Shown here piece after piece: positions 35,028-43,769 of a stretch of DNA of 64,000 nucleotides (the first letter of the stretch is position 1; each line of letters begins with the position of its first letter). The DNA comes from Azospirillum sp. TSH58 (GTDB lineage Bacteria; Pseudomonadota; Alphaproteobacteria; Azospirillales; Azospirillaceae), in assembly GCF_003119115.1 (NCBI RefSeq), contig NZ_CP022364.1, positions 2,680,001 to 2,744,000 of the forward strand, read 5' to 3'. A program made the position numbers and the translations under genes. The notes under the pieces were generated by a model. That model had not been told where the DNA came from. It saw nothing but the letters and a program-made list of their open reading frames with translations, and did no database searches.

Positions 35028-35495
35028 CTATTCCGTGACATGGCCATCGTCCTGCCCGCTCAGCCAGTCCCGGCAGGCGCGCCGGGGATCGCGGACGCGG
35101 CGCAGGTCGAGCGCGTCGGGAAGCGCCGTCAGCAGGTGGGCGCCGCGCTGTGCGGCGATGTCGGCCAACCGCTCCGCAACGTCGGCCCGTCCGCTGAACA
35201 GCAGCATGGCGACTCCCGCGGACAGCGCGCCCAGAGCATCACCGGGCCGGTCGGCGCAGTCGAGCACCGCTGTCATCGCAACCGAGGGGTGCCGGGCGGC
35301 GGCGCGCGCGACGACCTCGCGAAACCAGCCGGCTCCGGCGGAGGCCGCCGCGCCGGGCGCGCTGACCAGCAGAAGGGGAACGCCGAGGTCCGCCGCAGCG
35401 GCGCAGGCGATGTCGGCTTCGGTCAGGCTGTGGATGCGGATGGGGCGGGGATGCGGGGGCGGGGCGGTCATGGCGGGAAAAAGCGGGGCAGGCAT
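35028..35495 (-). CDS. Hypothetical alanine-rich protein
   Basis: About 155 residues beginning MPAPLFPAMTAPPPHPRPIR at ATG 35495, with GAGGG upstream. ATG 35471 is an alternative without a good ribosome site. No known motif is seen. Segments such as GVPLLLVSAPGAAAS, AVLDCADRPGDALGALSAG and VAMLLFSGRADVAERLADIAAQRGA suggest a compact alpha/beta domain. It lies on the minus strand between gap and fba, where alphaproteobacteria often have pgk, but shows no Pgk sequence. Confidence 0.6.
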   Translation of the reverse strand: MPAPLFPAMTAPPPHPRPIRIHSLTEADIACAAAADLGVPLLLVSAPGAAASAGAGWFREVVARAAARHPSVAMTAVLDCADRPGDALGALSAGVAMLLFSGRADVAERLADIAAQRGAHLLTALPDALDLRRVRDPRRACRDWLSGQDDGHVTE

Positions 35496-35590
35496 TCCCT
35501 CATCCCGATTCCGGGAATTGAGGCAGGTCAAACCGCAGGGGCGGAGGCGAGGCTATCCTTCCAACCCACGCATCCCTGGGGTCGCCGCCG

Positions 35591-35935
35591 ATGATGGACT
35601 ATAAGGGCTACAAGGCCCAGATCGATTTCGACAACGACGCCGGCATCTTCGTCGGCGCCGTCATCAACACGCGCGACGGCATCACCTTCACCGGCCGCTC
35701 GGTCGATGAGCTGCGCAGGGCCTTCCGCGAGGCGGTGGACGATTATCTGGCGATGGCCTGCGACATGGCGGGCAACACCGAGCAGCCCTATTCCGGCAAG
35801 CTCGCCATCCGCGTCAACCCGATGCTCCACCGCGCCATCGCCACCTGCGCGGAACGCGAGGGCAAGAGCGTCGCCGCCTGGGTCGCCGACCAGTTGACGC
35901 AGGCCACGGGGATCAACGCCGTCAAGGCGGGGTGA
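35591..35935 (+). CDS. HicB-family antitoxin-like protein (orphan)
   Basis: A 114-residue protein with an N-terminal HicB-like domain (YKAQIDFDNDAGIFVGAVINTRDGITF, SVDELRRAFREAVDDYLAMA). A short helix-turn or ribbon-helix-helix region follows (LAIRVNPMLHRAIATCAER, KSVAAWVADQL). HicB proteins neutralise HicA mRNA interferases and repress their own promoter. No HicA-like frame is present on either side, so it is an orphan regulator or a solitary remnant. It is the only plus-strand gene inside the tkt-gap-fba minus-strand region. Confidence 0.85.
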   Translation: MMDYKGYKAQIDFDNDAGIFVGAVINTRDGITFTGRSVDELRRAFREAVDDYLAMACDMAGNTEQPYSGKLAIRVNPMLHRAIATCAEREGKSVAAWVADQLTQATGINAVKAG

Positions 35936-35982
35936 CCACGTTTCCGCCACAGCGGTCCCGTCGTGACGGCAAGGTCATGAAA

Positions 35983-36010
35983 AAAGGGCGCCCCGTTCCG
36001 GGCGCCCTTT
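35983..36010. terminator. Bidirectional intrinsic terminator between hicB-like gene and gap
   Basis: AAAGGGCGCCC (35983-35993) pairs with GGGCGCCCTTT (36000-36010), flanked by A's on the left and a pyrimidine-rich TTTCTCTTTCT on the right. It lies between the convergent HicB-like and gap genes and can end transcripts from both sides. Confidence 0.88.
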
Positions 36011-36036
36011 CTCTTTCTCCGCAAGCCGCGTGGGGC

Positions 36037-37044
36037 TTACTTGGCGTTGGCCATGGCGACCGCGGTGTCGCTCATGCGGTTGGAGAAGCCCCACTCGTTG
36101 TCGTACCAGGTCATGATGCGGACGAAGTTGCCGTCGATGACCTTGGTCTCGTTCAGCGCGAAGATCGAGCTGTGCGGGTCGTGGTTGAAGTCGGTGGAGA
36201 CCAGATCCTCGGTGTAGGCGCCCAGGATGCCCTTGAGCGGGCCGTTGGCGGCCTCCGCGATCGCCTTGGTGATCTCCTCGACCGAGGTGGCGCGCTTGGC
36301 GGTGAACTTGAAGTCGACGACCGAGACGTTCGGGGTGGGCACGCGCATGGCGGTGCCGTCCAGCTTGCCCTTCAGCTCCGGCAGCACCTTGCCCACGGCC
36401 TTGGCGGCACCGGTCGAGGTCGGGATCATGTTCAGCGCCGCGGCGCGGGCGCGGTGCAGGTCCTTGTGGTTGGTGTCGACGATGCGCTGATCCCCCGTGT
36501 AGGAGTGGATCGTCGTCATGAAGCCCTTCTCGATGCCGATCAGGTTGTTCAGCACGAAGGCCACCGGGGCCAGGCAGTTCGTGGTGCACGACGCGTTCGA
36601 CACGATGCGGTGATCGGCCTTGAGCTGGTCGTGGTTGACGCCGTAGACCACCGTGATGTCCTCGTCGGTGGCCGGGGCGGAGATCAGCACCTTCTCGGCA
36701 CCCGCTTCCAGGTGCTTGGCGGCGTCGGCGCGCTTGGTGAAGATGCCCGAGCATTCCATGGCGATCTGGATGCCCAGATCCTTCCACGGCAGCTTGGCCG
36801 GATCACGCTCCTGCACGACCTTGATCGAGTGGCCGTTGACGATCAGCTCGCCGTCGCGGGTCTCGATGGTGCCGGGGAAACGGCCGTGGACGCTGTCGTA
36901 CTTCAGCAGATGGGCGTTGGCCTTGAGGTCGGCCAGGTCGTTGATCGCCACGACCTCCACGTCGTTGCGGCCGCTCTCGTAGATGGCCCGCAGAACCAGA
37001 CGGCCGATGCGGCCAAAACCGTTGATCGCTACCCGAACAGCCAT
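36037..37044 (-). CDS. gap: Glyceraldehyde-3-phosphate dehydrogenase, type I
   Basis: A 335-residue NAD-dependent glycolytic GAPDH. The N-terminus MAVRVAINGFGRIGRL holds the dinucleotide-binding loop. The active-site cysteine is in SNASCTTNCLAPV, and WYDNEWGFSNRM is near the end. GGAGGAAAAAC precedes the ATG. It lies downstream of tkt on the minus strand, a common alphaproteobacterial order. pgk does not follow in the window. Confidence 0.98.
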   Translation of the reverse strand: MAVRVAINGFGRIGRLVLRAIYESGRNDVEVVAINDLADLKANAHLLKYDSVHGRFPGTIETRDGELIVNGHSIKVVQERDPAKLPWKDLGIQIAMECSGIFTKRADAAKHLEAGAEKVLISAPATDEDITVVYGVNHDQLKADHRIVSNASCTTNCLAPVAFVLNNLIGIEKGFMTTIHSYTGDQRIVDTNHKDLHRARAAALNMIPTSTGAAKAVGKVLPELKGKLDGTAMRVPTPNVSVVDFKFTAKRATSVEEITKAIAEAANGPLKGILGAYTEDLVSTDFNHDPHSSIFALNETKVIDGNFVRIMTWYDNEWGFSNRMSDTAVAMANAK

Positions 37045-37108
37045 TGTTTTTCCTCCAGTCTGGCATTCCCCGACCCCGAACCATCCGGCTTGGGGCGGTA
37101 ACTCCCGG

Positions 37109-37129
37109 CCCCGGATGTGTGGTCCGGGG
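37109..37129. repeat. Inverted repeat between tkt and gap
   Basis: CCCCGGA (37109-37115) pairs with TCCGGGG (37123-37129), with a loop TGTGTGG. A related CCCCGGAC follows at 37144. There is no T-run. It could be an mRNA processing or attenuation hairpin between tkt and gap. Confidence 0.45.
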
Positions 37130-37188
37130 CGGTGATTGTCAGCCCCGGACCGTCGGCCCGGAGCCCGATCCCGCGAACGCTCGCTCTT

Positions 37189-39201
37189 TTACAGGCGCGC
37201 CTTGGCCGCGGCGACCACGGCCTCGGCGGTAATGCCGAAGTGCTTGTAGAGTTCCTGATAGGGAGCCGACTCGCCGAAGCCGCTCATGCCGACGAAGGCG
37301 GTGGCCGTAGCGCCCGGATAGCCCAGCCAGCGGTCCCAGCCCTGGCGGATGGCCGCCTCGACCGCGACGCGGACGCCGCTGCCCAGAACCGACGCCTTGT
37401 AGGCGTCGTCCTGCGCCTCGAACAGCTCGAAGCTCGGGATCGACACCACGGCGGCGCCGATGCCCTCGGCCTGCAGAGCCTTGCGGGCCTCGGCGGCCAG
37501 CGAGACTTCCGAGCCGGTGGCGAGCAGCGTCACCTTGCGCTCGCCCTCGGCCTCCAGGATCACGTAGCCGCCGCGGGCGGAGCGGTTCTCCGCCGCGTGC
37601 TCGGTGCGCAGGGTCGGGACGTTCTGGCGGGTCAGCGCCAGGACGGACGGGCCGTTCACGCGCTCCAGCGCGATCTGCCAGCACTCCGCGGTCTCCACGG
37701 CGTCGGCCGGGCGCAGGGTCAGCAGGTTCGGGATGGCGCGGAGCGCGGCCAGATGCTCCACCGGCTGGTGGGTCGGGCCGTCCTCGCCGAGGCCGATCGA
37801 GTCGTGGGTCATCACGAAGATCGAGCGCTGCTTCATCAGCGCAGCCAGACGGATCGACGGGCGGCAGTAGTCGGCGAACTGCATGAAGGTGCCGCCGTAG
37901 GGAATGACGCCGCCGTGCAGCGCCATGCCGTTCATCACGGTGGCCATGCCGTGCTCGCGCACGCCGTAGCGGACGTAGCGGCCGTTGAACTCGCCGCGGC
38001 CCTTCACGTCGGCGGTGTTCTTCGCCTTGGTGTTGTTCGACGGGGTCAGGTCGGCGGAGCCGCCGATCATCTCCGGCACCGCCGGGACCAGCACGTCGAG
38101 CACGTTGCCCGAGGCGACGCGGGTCGCCCAGCTCGGCTTGTCCTCCGACACCTTCTTCTTGAAGGCGGCGATCAGCTCGTCCAGGCCGGCGGGGACGCCG
38201 CGGTCCATGGCCGCCTCGAACGCCTTGCGGGCGGACGGGTCGAGCGCCGCGACGCGCTCCGCCCAGTCGGCGTAGGCGGCGTCGGCGCGGGTGCCGGCGG
38301 CGCGCCAGGCGTCCAGCACGTCCTGCGGGACGACGAAGGCCTCGTGCGGCCAGCCGAGATTCTCACGGGTGGCGGCCACCTCGTCGGCGCCCAGCGGCGA
38401 GCCGTGGCAGCCGTGGGTGTTGGCCTTGTTCGGGGCGCCCTTGCCGATGATGGTGCGGCAGGCGATCAGCGTCGGCTTGTCGGAGGACTGCGCGGCCTCG
38501 ATGGCCTTGGCGACGGCGTCCGGATCGTGGCCGTCGACGGTCGCCGTGTTCCAGCCGTAGGAGCGGAAGCGGGCCGGCGTGTCGTCGGTGAAGCTGAGGT
38601 CGGTCGAACCGTCGATGGAGATGTGGTTGTCGTCCCACAGCACGATCAGGCGGTTCAGCCCGAGATGGCCGGCCAGCGAGCAGGCCTCGTGGCTGACGCC
38701 CTCCATCAGGTCGCCGTCGGAGGCGATGACGTAGGTGAAGTGGTTGATCAGGTCGTCGCCGAAGCGGGCGTTGGTGATGCGCTCCGCCAGGGCGAAGCCG
38801 ACGGCGGTGGAGACGCCCTGGCCCAGCGGACCGGTGGTCATCTCGATGCCCAGCGACGGGTCGACCTCCGGGTGGCCCGGCGTCAGGCTGCCGAGCTGGC
38901 GGAAGCGCTTCAGCTCGTCGATGGTCATCCGCTCATAGCCGGTCAGATAGCCCAGCGAGTAGATCAGCATCGAGCCGTGGCCGGCCGAGAGGATGAAGCG
39001 GTCGCGGTCGGCCCAGGCCGGCTGCTTCGGGTTGAACTTCAGGAAGCGCGTGAACAGCACCGTGGCCACGTCGGCCATGCCCATCGGCATGCCGGGGTGG
39101 CCGGACTTCGCGGCCTCCACCGCGTCCATGGACAGCGCGCGGATGGCGTTCGCCATGGTGGTGATGGGGGCGGGCGGGGTGGCGGCGGAAGCAGCGGACA
39201 T
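37189..39201 (-). CDS. tkt: Transketolase
   Basis: A 670-residue thiamine-diphosphate enzyme of the non-oxidative pentose phosphate pathway. The N-terminal half has [40 protein letters not shown] and the TPP motif [14 protein letters not shown]. The second half has ERMFNE-region equivalents such as [22 protein letters not shown] and [21 protein letters not shown] at 39201 has AGGAA upstream. A longer frame to 39480 lacks family character. It heads the tkt-gap run. Confidence 0.97.
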   Translation of the reverse strand: MSAASAATPPAPITTMANAIRALSMDAVEAAKSGHPGMPMGMADVATVLFTRFLKFNPKQPAWADRDRFILSAGHGSMLIYSLGYLTGYERMTIDELKRFRQLGSLTPGHPEVDPSLGIEMTTGPLGQGVSTAVGFALAERITNARFGDDLINHFTYVIASDGDLMEGVSHEACSLAGHLGLNRLIVLWDDNHISIDGSTDLSFTDDTPARFRSYGWNTATVDGHDPDAVAKAIEAAQSSDKPTLIACRTIIGKGAPNKANTHGCHGSPLGADEVAATRENLGWPHEAFVVPQDVLDAWRAAGTRADAAYADWAERVAALDPSARKAFEAAMDRGVPAGLDELIAAFKKKVSEDKPSWATRVASGNVLDVLVPAVPEMIGGSADLTPSNNTKAKNTADVKGRGEFNGRYVRYGVREHGMATVMNGMALHGGVIPYGGTFMQFADYCRPSIRLAALMKQRSIFVMTHDSIGLGEDGPTHQPVEHLAALRAIPNLLTLRPADAVETAECWQIALERVNGPSVLALTRQNVPTLRTEHAAENRSARGGYVILEAEGERKVTLLATGSEVSLAAEARKALQAEGIGAAVVSIPSFELFEAQDDAYKASVLGSGVRVAVEAAIRQGWDRWLGYPGATATAFVGMSGFGESAPYQELYKHFGITAEAVVAAAKARL

Positions 39202-39532
39202 CGGGCAGGGTTCCTGAAGAATGTTCCCGTGGGCAGGCGGGCAAGTCGAACGGGGTTGGGCCGAACGGGGTCGGGCAACACCGATTGGGCGGGAAACCAG
39301 GGGTTCCCGCAGGACGCGCGCACCATGCAGAACCCGTGTCCGCAGGTCAACACGGGAATGGGGATGGCGGCCCGGCTTTCCGTGCATTCTGGGGGGCCAT
39401 TTCCACCGCAATCCGCGGCGTAATTCCGGTTGACGGGGCGGTGTGGTGGGCCCAACTGTAGCGCTTCGCATTTTATGCATGTGCGAACTGCTGCCCGTCC
39501 GCCGTCCATCCGTCCGTCAAGGTTCCCCGCCC
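39202..39532. other. Divergent intergenic region between tkt and the zapA cluster
   Basis: No gene is supported in these 331 bases. A TTGACG hexamer at 39430-39435 is a possible -35 for the rightward cluster, but the matching -10 (around 39453-39460) is poor. The sequence contains several ACGGG-type short direct repeats near 39250-39270. Promoters for both directions are expected here. Confidence 0.4.
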
Positions 39533-39757
39533 ATGGATTCCCTGAAAGCCGCGCTCGACCGCCTCTCCAAGGCCGTGGATCGTCTGGAGCATGCCGCGTG
39601 TGCCCGCGAGGAACGGGTGGCCAAGCGCGAGCAGGAGCTGGGCGAATCCCTGCGCGAGGCCCGCATCGAGCAGGCGCGCGCGCAGGAGAACGCGGAAACC
39701 GTGTCGAAGCGTCTGGAGGCGGCCATCGGCCGTCTCGAAGCGGTTTTGGAGAACTGA
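39533..39757 (+). CDS. Small coiled-coil protein (DUF4164-like)
   Basis: A 74-residue, highly charged helical protein (MDSLKAALDRLSKAVDRLEHAA, then REERVAKREQELGESL, then VSKRLEAAIGRLEAVLEN) with heptad patterning along its whole length. Alphaproteobacteria often have such a gene before zapA. It starts the zapA cluster and ends three bases before zapA, so the two are co-transcribed. Function is unknown; a link to cell division is inferred from position only. Confidence 0.75.
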   Translation: MDSLKAALDRLSKAVDRLEHAACAREERVAKREQELGESLREARIEQARAQENAETVSKRLEAAIGRLEAVLEN

Positions 39758-39760
39758 GCC

Positions 39761-40075
39761 ATGGCCCAGGTGGACATCGAGGTGAACGGGCGCGCCTACC
39801 GCGTCTTCTGCCAGGACGGCCAGGAGGCCCGCCTGCGTGAGCTGGCCGCTTTCGTGGACGCCAAGCTGAAGCAGGTGACCGGCGGCGGAAAATCCGGGTC
39901 GGAGGCGCAGATGCTCGTCCTGACCGCCATCGTCATGGCCGACGAGATGCAGGACGTGATGGCGGGCCGTGGCCTCGCCCCGCTGTCCACGATCAACGAG
40001 GCCGAGGTGGCCGCCGCCGTGGACAATGTCGCTTTGCGCATCGAAGAGGTTGCCGCGCGGCTCGAGCGCGCCTAA
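39761..40075 (+). CDS. zapA: Cell division protein ZapA
   Basis: A 104-residue FtsZ-associated protein that cross-links FtsZ filaments at the Z-ring. The N-terminal VDIEVNGRAYRVFCQDGQEARLRELAAFVD is typical of ZapA, followed by a helical C-terminal region (VALRIEEVAARLERA). It lies just upstream of the 6S RNA and the folate cyclo-ligase gene, the same order as in many proteobacteria. Confidence 0.93.
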   Translation: MAQVDIEVNGRAYRVFCQDGQEARLRELAAFVDAKLKQVTGGGKSGSEAQMLVLTAIVMADEMQDVMAGRGLAPLSTINEAEVAAAVDNVALRIEEVAARLERA

Positions 40076-40076
40076 G

Positions 40077-40220
40077 TTAGCTCCTGGAAGGTCGCTGCCT
40101 GGTTCGTCAGGTCGCAATAATCCCCAGGGCCGATAATCTTAGACTCTCGGGAGCTGTCCCTGTCCGGACCTTGGTCCGGTTACACGGCGCCCACCTGCTC
40201 TGCAGGTCATGGAGGATAAG
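40077..40220 (+). ncRNA. ssrS: 6S RNA
   Basis: The segment lies between zapA and the 5-formyltetrahydrofolate cyclo-ligase gene, the classical 6S locus. CCCCAGGGCCGATAAT at 40122-40137 matches the conserved CCCCUGAGCCGAUA part of E. coli 6S. GGTTACACGGCG at 40178-40189 matches the GGUUACAG region on the other side of the central bulge. The ends (TTAGCTCC and GGAGGATAA) can pair to close the stem. 6S RNA binds RNA polymerase holoenzyme in stationary phase. The ends are estimates. Confidence 0.85.
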
Positions 40221-40287
40221 CAATGCCAACGGCCGAGGCGGCGCCTTCCGCCTTTCCCCTGACATTCCCCCACCTGTCCAGGCGACG

Positions 40288-40896
40288 ATGACCGACCCGC
40301 GCGCGGCCAAGGACGCCGCCCGAGCCCAGGCGCGCGCCCGGCGCGACTCCCTCAGCGACGACCGGCTGCGCGCTTTTGCCGCGGACTCCTTGCGCGACCG
40401 TTTCCTGGAGGAGCTGGTCCGGCCGGGGCTCGTCCCGGACGGCCCCATCGCCGGCTACTGGCCGCTCGGCTCGGAACTCGACGTGCGGCCTTTGCTGCTC
40501 CATCTTAGGACGGGTGGGCGCTCCATCGCGCTTCCGGTTTCCGGGCCGCGCGGGCAGGCGCTGACCTTCCGCGACTGGGACCCCGTGCTGCCGCTGGCCG
40601 CCGGCCGCTACGGCATCCACGAGCCGGCCGCCGACCGCCCCGAGGTGGTTCCCGCGGTGCTGCTGGTGCCGATGCTGGCCTTCGACCGCAGCGGGCACCG
40701 GCTGGGCTACGGTGCCGGCTACTACGACCGGACGCTGGACGCCCTGCGCGCCGCCCGGTCGCCGTCCGATGGCCCGGTCCTGGCGGTCGGCATGGCCTTC
40801 GCCGCCCAGGAGATGGACGCGGTGCCCTGCGGGGCGCACGATGAGCGGCTCGATTGGATTCTGACGGAGCGCGAGACGCTCCGCTTTACGCAGTGA
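40288..40896 (+). CDS. 5-formyltetrahydrofolate cyclo-ligase
   Basis: A 202-residue ATP-dependent enzyme that converts 5-formyl-THF to 5,10-methenyl-THF. Signatures are the N-terminal KDAARAQARARRDSLS, GYWPLGSELDVRPL and the C-terminal RSGHRLGYGAGYYDRTLDAL with the ATP/Mg residues. ATG at 40288 follows the 6S RNA by about 70 bases. The co-location with 6S RNA is ancient and may allow co-transcription. Confidence 0.94.
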   Translation: MTDPRAAKDAARAQARARRDSLSDDRLRAFAADSLRDRFLEELVRPGLVPDGPIAGYWPLGSELDVRPLLLHLRTGGRSIALPVSGPRGQALTFRDWDPVLPLAAGRYGIHEPAADRPEVVPAVLLVPMLAFDRSGHRLGYGAGYYDRTLDALRAARSPSDGPVLAVGMAFAAQEMDAVPCGAHDERLDWILTERETLRFTQ

Positions 40897-40908
40897 AGGT
40901 TGGGGACG

Positions 40909-41730
40909 ATGCGGCTTTTGTTTCTCGGTGATGTGGTGGGGCGGACGGGACGCGACGCGGTGATCGCGCACATGCCGATGCTGCGCGACCGGTTGGACCC
41001 CGACCTGACCGTGGTCAACGGCGAGAACGCCGCCGGCGGCTTCGGCATCACCGTGAAGATCGCCGAGGAGTTCTTCGCCGCCGGCGTGGACGTGGTGACG
41101 CTGGGCAACCATTCCTGGGACCAGAAGGAGCTGGTCGCGGCGATCGACCAGCAGCCGCGCATCATCCGCCCGCTGAACTACCCGGAAGGCACGCCGGGGC
41201 GCGGCTTCGTGCTGCTGCAGGCGCGGGGCGGGCGCAAGGTGCTGGTGATGAACGTGATGCTGCGCCTGTTCATGGACCCGATGGACGACCCCTTCGCCGC
41301 GGTGGACCGGGTGCTGCGCGCCCACCGTCTGGGCCCCAACGGCGCTGACGCCATCCTGGTCGACGTCCATGGCGAGGCGACCAGCGAGAAGATGATCATG
41401 GGCCATTTCTGCGACGGCCGCGCCTCGCTGGTGGTCGGCACGCACAGCCACGTCCCGACGGCGGACCATGTGGTGATGAAGGGCGGCACCGCCTATCTGA
41501 CCGATGCCGGCATGTGCGGCGACTATGACAGCGCCATCGGCATGAAGAAGGAGGTCGCCATGGCCAAGCTGATCCGCAAGCTGCCCACCGAGCGGCTGAG
41601 CCCGGCGGAAGGCGAGGCCACCGTCTGCGGCTGCTACGTCGAGACGGACGACCGCACCGGCCTCGCCACGAGCATCCAGCCGGTTCGGCTGGGCGGGCGG
41701 CTGAGCCAGTCCGTGCCGGTCCGGGGCTGA
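40909..41730 (+). CDS. YmdB-type metallophosphoesterase (TIGR00282)
   Basis: A 273-residue calcineurin-like phosphoesterase. The metal-binding motifs are FLGDVVGRTGRD, NGENAAGG, LGNHSWDQKE, VDVHGEATSEK and VVGTHSHVPTAD. The Bacillus homologue YmdB has cyclic-nucleotide phosphodiesterase activity; the role here is unknown. It starts 12 bases after the cyclo-ligase gene, so they share an operon. Confidence 0.92.
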   Translation: MRLLFLGDVVGRTGRDAVIAHMPMLRDRLDPDLTVVNGENAAGGFGITVKIAEEFFAAGVDVVTLGNHSWDQKELVAAIDQQPRIIRPLNYPEGTPGRGFVLLQARGGRKVLVMNVMLRLFMDPMDDPFAAVDRVLRAHRLGPNGADAILVDVHGEATSEKMIMGHFCDGRASLVVGTHSHVPTADHVVMKGGTAYLTDAGMCGDYDSAIGMKKEVAMAKLIRKLPTERLSPAEGEATVCGCYVETDDRTGLATSIQPVRLGGRLSQSVPVRG

Positions 41731-41931
41731 GGGGCGCTGCCGCTCCCGGCCCCGCGGGGCGCAAAAGGGGCGCCCCAATACTGCCATATTGACTTTCTAT
41801 ATGGGTAGGTGTCGTCTCCGGCGCCGAAGGCGTGCGGTGGCGCACAAAGGCTGGTACATGTGTCCCACCGCTTACCAAGCTGTTTCACAAGACCTTTGTC
41901 TCTTTGAATCCATCTGGGGCTCGTTCGACGC

Positions 41932-42684
41932 ATGGCCGGTCATAGCCAATTCAAGAACATCATGCACCGCAAGGGCGCGCAGGACGCCAAGCGGTCGAAG
42001 ATCTTCAACAAGCTCGCCCGCGAGATCACCGTGGCGGCCAAGGGCGGCCTCCCGGACCCGGCGGCCAACCCGCGCCTGCGCGCCGCGATCACCGCGGCCC
42101 GCGTGCAGAACATGCCGCGCGACCGCATCGACCGCGCGATCAAGCAGGGAACGCCCGGCGGTGGCGACGACGCGAACTACGACGAGGTGCGCTACGAGGG
42201 CTACGGCCCCGGCGGCGTCGCGCTGATCGTCGAGGCGCTGACCGACAACCGCAACCGCACGGCGTCGGAAGTGCGCTCCGCCTTCACCAAGTACGGCGGC
42301 TCGCTGGGCGAGACGAACTCGGTCAGCTTCATGTTCAGCCGCGTCGGCGCGATCTACTACCCGGCCAGTGCCGCGGCGGCGGACGCCGTGTTCGAGGTGG
42401 CGCTGGAAGCCGGTGCTGAGGACGTGGCGTCCGACGAGAACGGTCACGAGGTCACCACCACGGTGGAGAATTTCGCGATCGTGCGCGACGCGCTGGAGGC
42501 CAAGTTCGGCGGTGCGGAGAGCGCGCGCCTGACCTGGAAGCCGCTGAACACCGTCGCCCCGTCCGAGGACGCCGCCGCCAGCCTGCTGAAGCTGCTGGAC
42601 GTGCTGGAGGACAACGACGACGTCCAGACGGTCGAAGGCAACTTCGACATCTCCGACGAGCTGATGCAGAAGCTGACGGCCTGA
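41932..42684 (+). CDS. yebC: YebC/PmpR family DNA-binding or translation-associated regulator
   Basis: A 250-residue protein with the invariant start [22 protein letters not shown] (shown in part), then [15 protein letters not shown] and [16 protein letters not shown]. The family has been described as DNA-binding regulators and, more recently, as ribosome-associated factors relieving stalls. It lies 30 bases upstream of ruvC, a common arrangement. The 201-base gap before it holds no gene. Confidence 0.96.
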   Translation: MAGHSQFKNIMHRKGAQDAKRSKIFNKLAREITVAAKGGLPDPAANPRLRAAITAARVQNMPRDRIDRAIKQGTPGGGDDANYDEVRYEGYGPGGVALIVEALTDNRNRTASEVRSAFTKYGGSLGETNSVSFMFSRVGAIYYPASAAAADAVFEVALEAGAEDVASDENGHEVTTTVENFAIVRDALEAKFGGAESARLTWKPLNTVAPSEDAAASLLKLLDVLEDNDDVQTVEGNFDISDELMQKLTA

Positions 42685-42713
42685 TTTCAGGTCGCGGAGC
42701 GGAGGAAACCGGG

Positions 42714-43769
42714 GTGCTTGGGCAGGCCGGAAGGAGCGGGGCGGCGCAACAGCCGCCCGTACGCCTGTTGGGGCTGGACCCCGGCCTCCGCCACACCGGC
42801 TGGGGCGTCATCGACGTGTCCGGCAACCGGCTGACCCATGTGGCGGACGGCGCCGTCCATTCCGACGACGGCCGTCCGCTGGCCGAGCGGCTGTGCCAGC
42901 TCCACGAGGCGCTGACGGCGGTGCTGGAGCGCTACCGCCCCGACGAGGCGGCGGTCGAGGAGACCTTCGTCAACAACAACGCGGTCTCCACGCTGAAGCT
43001 GGGGCAGGCGCGGGCGGTGGCCCTGCTGGTCCCGGCGCTGGCCGGTCTGTCGGTGGCGGAATACGCCAACAACATGGTGAAGAAGGCCGTGGTGGGGCAG
43101 GGCCGGGCCGACAAGACGCAGGTGCAGGCCATGGTGCGTCTGCTGCTTCCCGGCTGCGCCATCACCACGCCGGACGCCGCGGACGCGCTGGCCGTGGCGA
43201 TCTGCCACGCGCATCACCGGCAGTCCCTTCTGTCCTGGACGCCGGCCTCGCCCCTCTCCCCCCCGGGGAGAGGGCAGGGTGAGGGCGCGCAACTCCTGGC
43301 GCGCGGCAAAATGGGCAGCGTTTCCCCCTCACCCCAACCCTCTCCCCGGGGGGGAGAGGGGGAGTGGGGAAGCCTGGCGCACAAGAAGCCGTCCGAAGTC
43401 CAGACCGTTCGGGCGCGTCAGTTGCGGCGTGATTCCACCGACGTCGAAAAGCTGCTGTGGCAGCGGCTGCGGAACGCCCAGATGGGGGCGAAATTTCGCC
43501 GTCAGGAACCGATATTGGGTTTTACGGTGGATTTCGTGGCCCACGACCATCGTCTGGTCATCGAACTGGACAGTGGACAGCATGCGGATCGCGTCGAACA
43601 GGACCAGCGCCGGACCCGCATGTTGGAACAGGCCGGCTTCCGCGTGCTGCGCTTCTGGAACAATGAATTGAACGACAACCTGGATGGCGTCCTTGAAACG
43701 ATCAAGGCCCGTCTTGATGAAACCACCATTCTGCGGCGTCAGCCGTCCGGCAAGGAGTCATTTCCATGA
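42714..43769 (+). CDS. ruvC: RuvC Holliday-junction resolvase fused to a DUF559 endonuclease domain
   Basis: The first about 178 residues are a full RuvC resolvase, with the four catalytic acids at Asp22 ([14 protein letters not shown]), Glu82 ([10 protein letters not shown]), Asp154 and Asp157 ([14 protein letters not shown]). Instead of stopping, the frame continues through a paired palindromic repeat that encodes a Pro/Gly/Ser-rich linker ([13 protein letters not shown] ... [13 protein letters not shown]). It then enters a DUF559/Vsr-like PD-(D/E)xK domain (about residues 230-345; [23 protein letters not shown] with Asp273, VIELD with Glu284, RVLRFWNNE). GTG at 42714 has GGAGG upstream. 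The stop overlaps the ruvA start (ATGA). A normal RuvC has about 170 residues; this protein has 351. Confidence 0.9.
   Translation: MLGQAGRSGAAQQPPVRLLGLDPGLRHTGWGVIDVSGNRLTHVADGAVHSDDGRPLAERLCQLHEALTAVLERYRPDEAAVEETFVNNNAVSTLKLGQARAVALLVPALAGLSVAEYANNMVKKAVVGQGRADKTQVQAMVRLLLPGCAITTPDAADALAVAICHAHHRQSLLSWTPASPLSPPGRGQGEGAQLLARGKMGSVSPSPQPSPRGGEGEWGSLAHKKPSEVQTVRARQLRRDSTDVEKLLWQRLRNAQMGAKFRRQEPILGFTVDFVAHDHRLVIELDSGQHADRVEQDQRRTRMLEQAGFRVLRFWNNELNDNLDGVLETIKARLDETTILRRQPSGKESFP
43250..43370. repeat. Paired palindromic element inside the ruvC frame (copy 5)
   Basis: The left unit CCCCTCTCC...GGGGAGAGGG with GGGTGAGGG (about 43251-43285) and the right unit CCCTCACCCCAACCCTCTCC with GGGGGGGAGAGGG (about 43325-43362) are in inverted orientation. 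This is the same architecture as the intergenic copies at 3401 and 10790, but here it is translated without a stop as the linker of the RuvC-DUF559 protein. Confidence 0.9.

Noticed and set aside
35500..36030. Complete HicAB toxin-antitoxin module
   Set aside because: No HicA-like small frame with its conserved His is present upstream or downstream of the HicB-like gene.
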